A DNA stretch of 64,000 bases from Phaeocystidibacter sp965659725 (GTDB lineage: Bacteria > Bacteroidota > Bacteroidia > Flavobacteriales > Schleiferiaceae): contig CBFHXG010000003.1 in the NCBI GenBank assembly GCA_965659725.1, positions 47,846-111,845 of the forward strand. Reading direction: 5' to 3'. Positions within the stretch are counted from its first letter, which is position 1, and each line of letters opens with the position of its first letter. Positions 62,558-64,000 of this stretch are shown here, in pieces. The notes under the pieces were generated by a model, which made no database searches, had not been told where the DNA came from, and was given only the letters and a program-made list of their open reading frames with translations. The position numbers were made by a program, and so were the translations under genes.

Positions 62558-63010
62558 ATGAATTTAGAAGGCATCTTGGCCATCGGTGGAAAGCCGGGTT
62601 TGTATGAGCTCGTTGCACAGAGCAGAGGAGGAGTTATTGTTCAACACTTGACAGAAGGAAAGCGTTTGAGCATTGGTGCGCAGGCACAAGTAAGTGCGTT
62701 GCAAGACATCGCTGTTTACACTTGGGATGAAGAGAAGCCGCTTAAGGAGATCTTCGAATTGATGATGGAAAAGCACGATAATGGCAAGTCCATCTCCCCA
62801 AAATCTTCATCGCGTGAGCTTGAAGACTACTTTTCGGAGATCCTTCCGGATTATGATACCGATCGTGTTTATCCGAGCGATATCAAGAAGGTGGTAAGTT
62901 GGTACAACACGCTCTGTGAAACAGGTCATCTAACGGCTGAACCAGAGGCGAAGGAAGAAGATGCCAAATCGGATCCAAACGAAGCTGCTGAGGAAAAGAA
63001 AGAAGCGTAA
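62558..63010 (+). CDS. DUF5606 domain protein
   Basis: A 150-residue cytosolic protein of the DUF5606 family: LEGILAIGGKPGLYELVAQS, VSALQDIAVYTWDEEKPL and DRVYPSDIKKVVSWYN. The last 25 residues are acidic and lysine-rich (EAKEEDAKSDPNEAAEEKKE). Function unknown; it is regularly found next to def and mazG in this phylum. A hairpin follows at once. Confidence 0.9.
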   Translation: MNLEGILAIGGKPGLYELVAQSRGGVIVQHLTEGKRLSIGAQAQVSALQDIAVYTWDEEKPLKEIFELMMEKHDNGKSISPKSSSRELEDYFSEILPDYDTDRVYPSDIKKVVSWYNTLCETGHLTAEPEAKEEDAKSDPNEAAEEKKEA

Positions 63011-63015
63011 ATTCA

Positions 63016-63039
63016 GGCGAGGTTATCCTCGCCTTTTTT
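63016..63039 (+). terminator. Terminator/attenuator between DUF5606 and mazG
   Basis: GGCGAGG-TTAT-CCTCGCC is a perfect 7-bp stem followed by TTTTTT, only 7 bases before the mazG ATG. It either ends the def transcript or lowers read-through into mazG. Confidence 0.9.
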
Positions 63040-63046
63040 ATTTGAT

Positions 63047-63832
63047 ATGCATACACGAGAAGAGAAACTAGAGGCCTTTGGCCGATTGCTGACCATCATG
63101 GATGAATTGCGAGAGCAGTGTCCGTGGGATAGAAAGCAAACCATGGAAAGCCTGCGTCACCTTACCATTGAGGAGACGTACGAACTTGGAGATGCTATCC
63201 TCGACAACGACTTGGAGGAGGTAAAGAAAGAGATCGGCGACTTGATGTTGCACATGGTGTTCTATTCAAAGATAGGTTCCGAGAAGGGCGCATTTGATAT
63301 AGCGGATGTACTCCATGGCATCTGTGATAAACTCGTTCACCGTCACCCACACATCTATGGAGATGTGGAGGTGCAAGATGAAGAAGAGGTGAAGGCCAAT
63401 TGGGAGAAGATCAAGCTGAAGGAAGGTGGTGGAAAGAAAAGCGTCTTGGAAGGCGTGCCGCGTTCATTGCCTGCATTGGTGAAGGCCACTAGAATACAGG
63501 ACAAGGCCCGAGGTGTTGGGTTCGATTGGGACAATCGTGAGCAGGTATGGGATAAGGTGCATGAAGAGCTTGGCGAATTCAAGGAGGCGGTAGAATCCAA
63601 TGACAGGGAAGAGATGGAGGCCGAATTTGGCGATGTCCTCTTTTCGATGATCAACTACTCTCGTTTCGTAGACCTCGACCCTGAGATGGCTTTAGAGCGG
63701 ACCAATAAGAAATTCATTTCGCGATTCAAGCACATGGAGGCGGCCATCAGGGAAGATGGAAAGGATATGGCCGATATGGATCTAGCGCAACTCGACCATT
63801 ATTGGGATCTGGCGAAGAAGGCGAGTAGGTAG
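63047..63832 (+). CDS. mazG: Nucleoside triphosphate pyrophosphohydrolase MazG
   Basis: MazG (261 aa) hydrolyses (d)NTPs to monophosphates. It has two tandem MazG domains: the first with CPWDRKQTMESLRHLTIEE and EIGDLMLHMVF holds the EExxE...ExxD metal site; the second with HEELGEFKEAVE and EFGDVLFSMINYSR repeats it. The length is that of the two-domain E. coli form. No promoter is seen between the hairpin and the ATG, so read-through is needed. Confidence 0.96.
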   Translation: MHTREEKLEAFGRLLTIMDELREQCPWDRKQTMESLRHLTIEETYELGDAILDNDLEEVKKEIGDLMLHMVFYSKIGSEKGAFDIADVLHGICDKLVHRHPHIYGDVEVQDEEEVKANWEKIKLKEGGGKKSVLEGVPRSLPALVKATRIQDKARGVGFDWDNREQVWDKVHEELGEFKEAVESNDREEMEAEFGDVLFSMINYSRFVDLDPEMALERTNKKFISRFKHMEAAIREDGKDMADMDLAQLDHYWDLAKKASR

Positions 63833-63916
63833 AGGGATTCAGGATATTTCTATTATTGGATTGGAAAGTGAAAGATTCACATTAGCAAACGTTTAGATTT
63901 ATAGCTACTGCTTCTA

Positions 63917-63998
63917 TTTTGAAAACTTCGGATGGGCGCCACTTCGGTAGCTCTGTCGATTCTCCCGATGAGTTATTCTCACTCAGAAGTTTTCAAAA
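63917..63998. repeat. 13-bp inverted repeat around a 56-bp loop
   Basis: TTTTGAAAACTTC (63917-63929) and GAAGTTTTCAAAA (63986-63998) are perfect inverted copies. The 56-base interior is GC-richer, with smaller pairings such as GAGT/ACTC. No gene covers 63833-64000. Origin unknown: a structured RNA, a large hairpin terminator or the end of an element beyond the window are possible. Confidence 0.65.
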
Positions 63999-64000
63999 AG

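Noticed and set aside
1..64000. tRNA, rRNA, CRISPR, phage, toxin-antitoxin or restriction systems
   Set aside because: I looked for cloverleaf ends, repeat-spacer patterns, integrases and transposases and saw none; a covariance-model search could still reveal a small RNA.

Overview
The window reads as a chromosomal segment of a marine Bacteroidota, probably order Flavobacteriales. The evidence is three secreted proteins with type IX secretion (T9SS) C-terminal sorting domains, a GWxTD-domain lipoprotein, DUF5606 and DUF1573 proteins, TAnnTTTG-type promoter boxes without clear Shine-Dalgarno sites, a bacillithiol-type YtxJ protein, a six-subunit Na+-NQR and a laminarin-type glucan locus. I saw no tRNA, rRNA, CRISPR array, insertion sequence or prophage. 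Coding density is high and almost every gene lies in a tight, often overlapping operon.

Layout. 1-5580: Na+-translocating NADH:quinone reductase operon nqrA(partial)BCDEF, closed by a hairpin terminator. 5600-10220: small accessory genes, namely a HEAT-like protein, a membrane protein whose last helix is in another frame, a GNAT acetyltransferase, a secreted protein, an NlpE/META lipoprotein, apbE (the flavin transferase that matures NqrB and NqrC), an outer-membrane-protein remnant and phnA. 10222-30580: beta-glucan region. A T9SS-exported multi-domain binding protein diverges from an apparent 12-gene, 18-kb operon that begins with a Nudix-fold (NrtR/AraR-like) regulator. The operon goes on with a clan GH-A hydrolase, a Na+/sugar symporter, two large outer-membrane beta-barrels, two binding lipoproteins, a GH16-like lipoprotein, an MFS sugar porter, a GH16 laminarinase, a GH30 glucanase and a GH149-like beta-1,3-glucan phosphorylase. 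No SusC or SusD is present; the two unknown barrels occupy their place. This is the most interesting part of the window.

30650-64000: housekeeping. Minus-strand groups: a four-Cys membrane protein, murB with an aminotransferase, and a DUF1573 protein; ung-rmuC-GWxTD-rlmB-M1 peptidase; miaA-lpxK-gatB-TlpA-like; a VWA/TonB-plug fusion; ruvX-dapD-glycosyltransferase-membrane protein-cca-pRiA4b-like. Plus-strand groups: valS; small lipoprotein-ytxJ-OMP-lipA; a T9SS beta-propeller protein; gapA; def-TPR lipoprotein-DUF5606-mazG. The window ends in a non-coding stretch with a 13-bp perfect inverted repeat.

How it fits together (inference). Surface and periplasmic GH16, GH30 and GH-A enzymes cut laminarin-like beta-1,3/1,6-glucan. 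Glucose and oligomers cross the outer membrane, possibly through the two barrels, and enter by Na+ symport and MFS transport. Cytosolic phosphorolysis gives glucose 1-phosphate, which feeds glycolysis (gapA). Na+-NQR, flavinylated by ApbE, supplies the sodium gradient.
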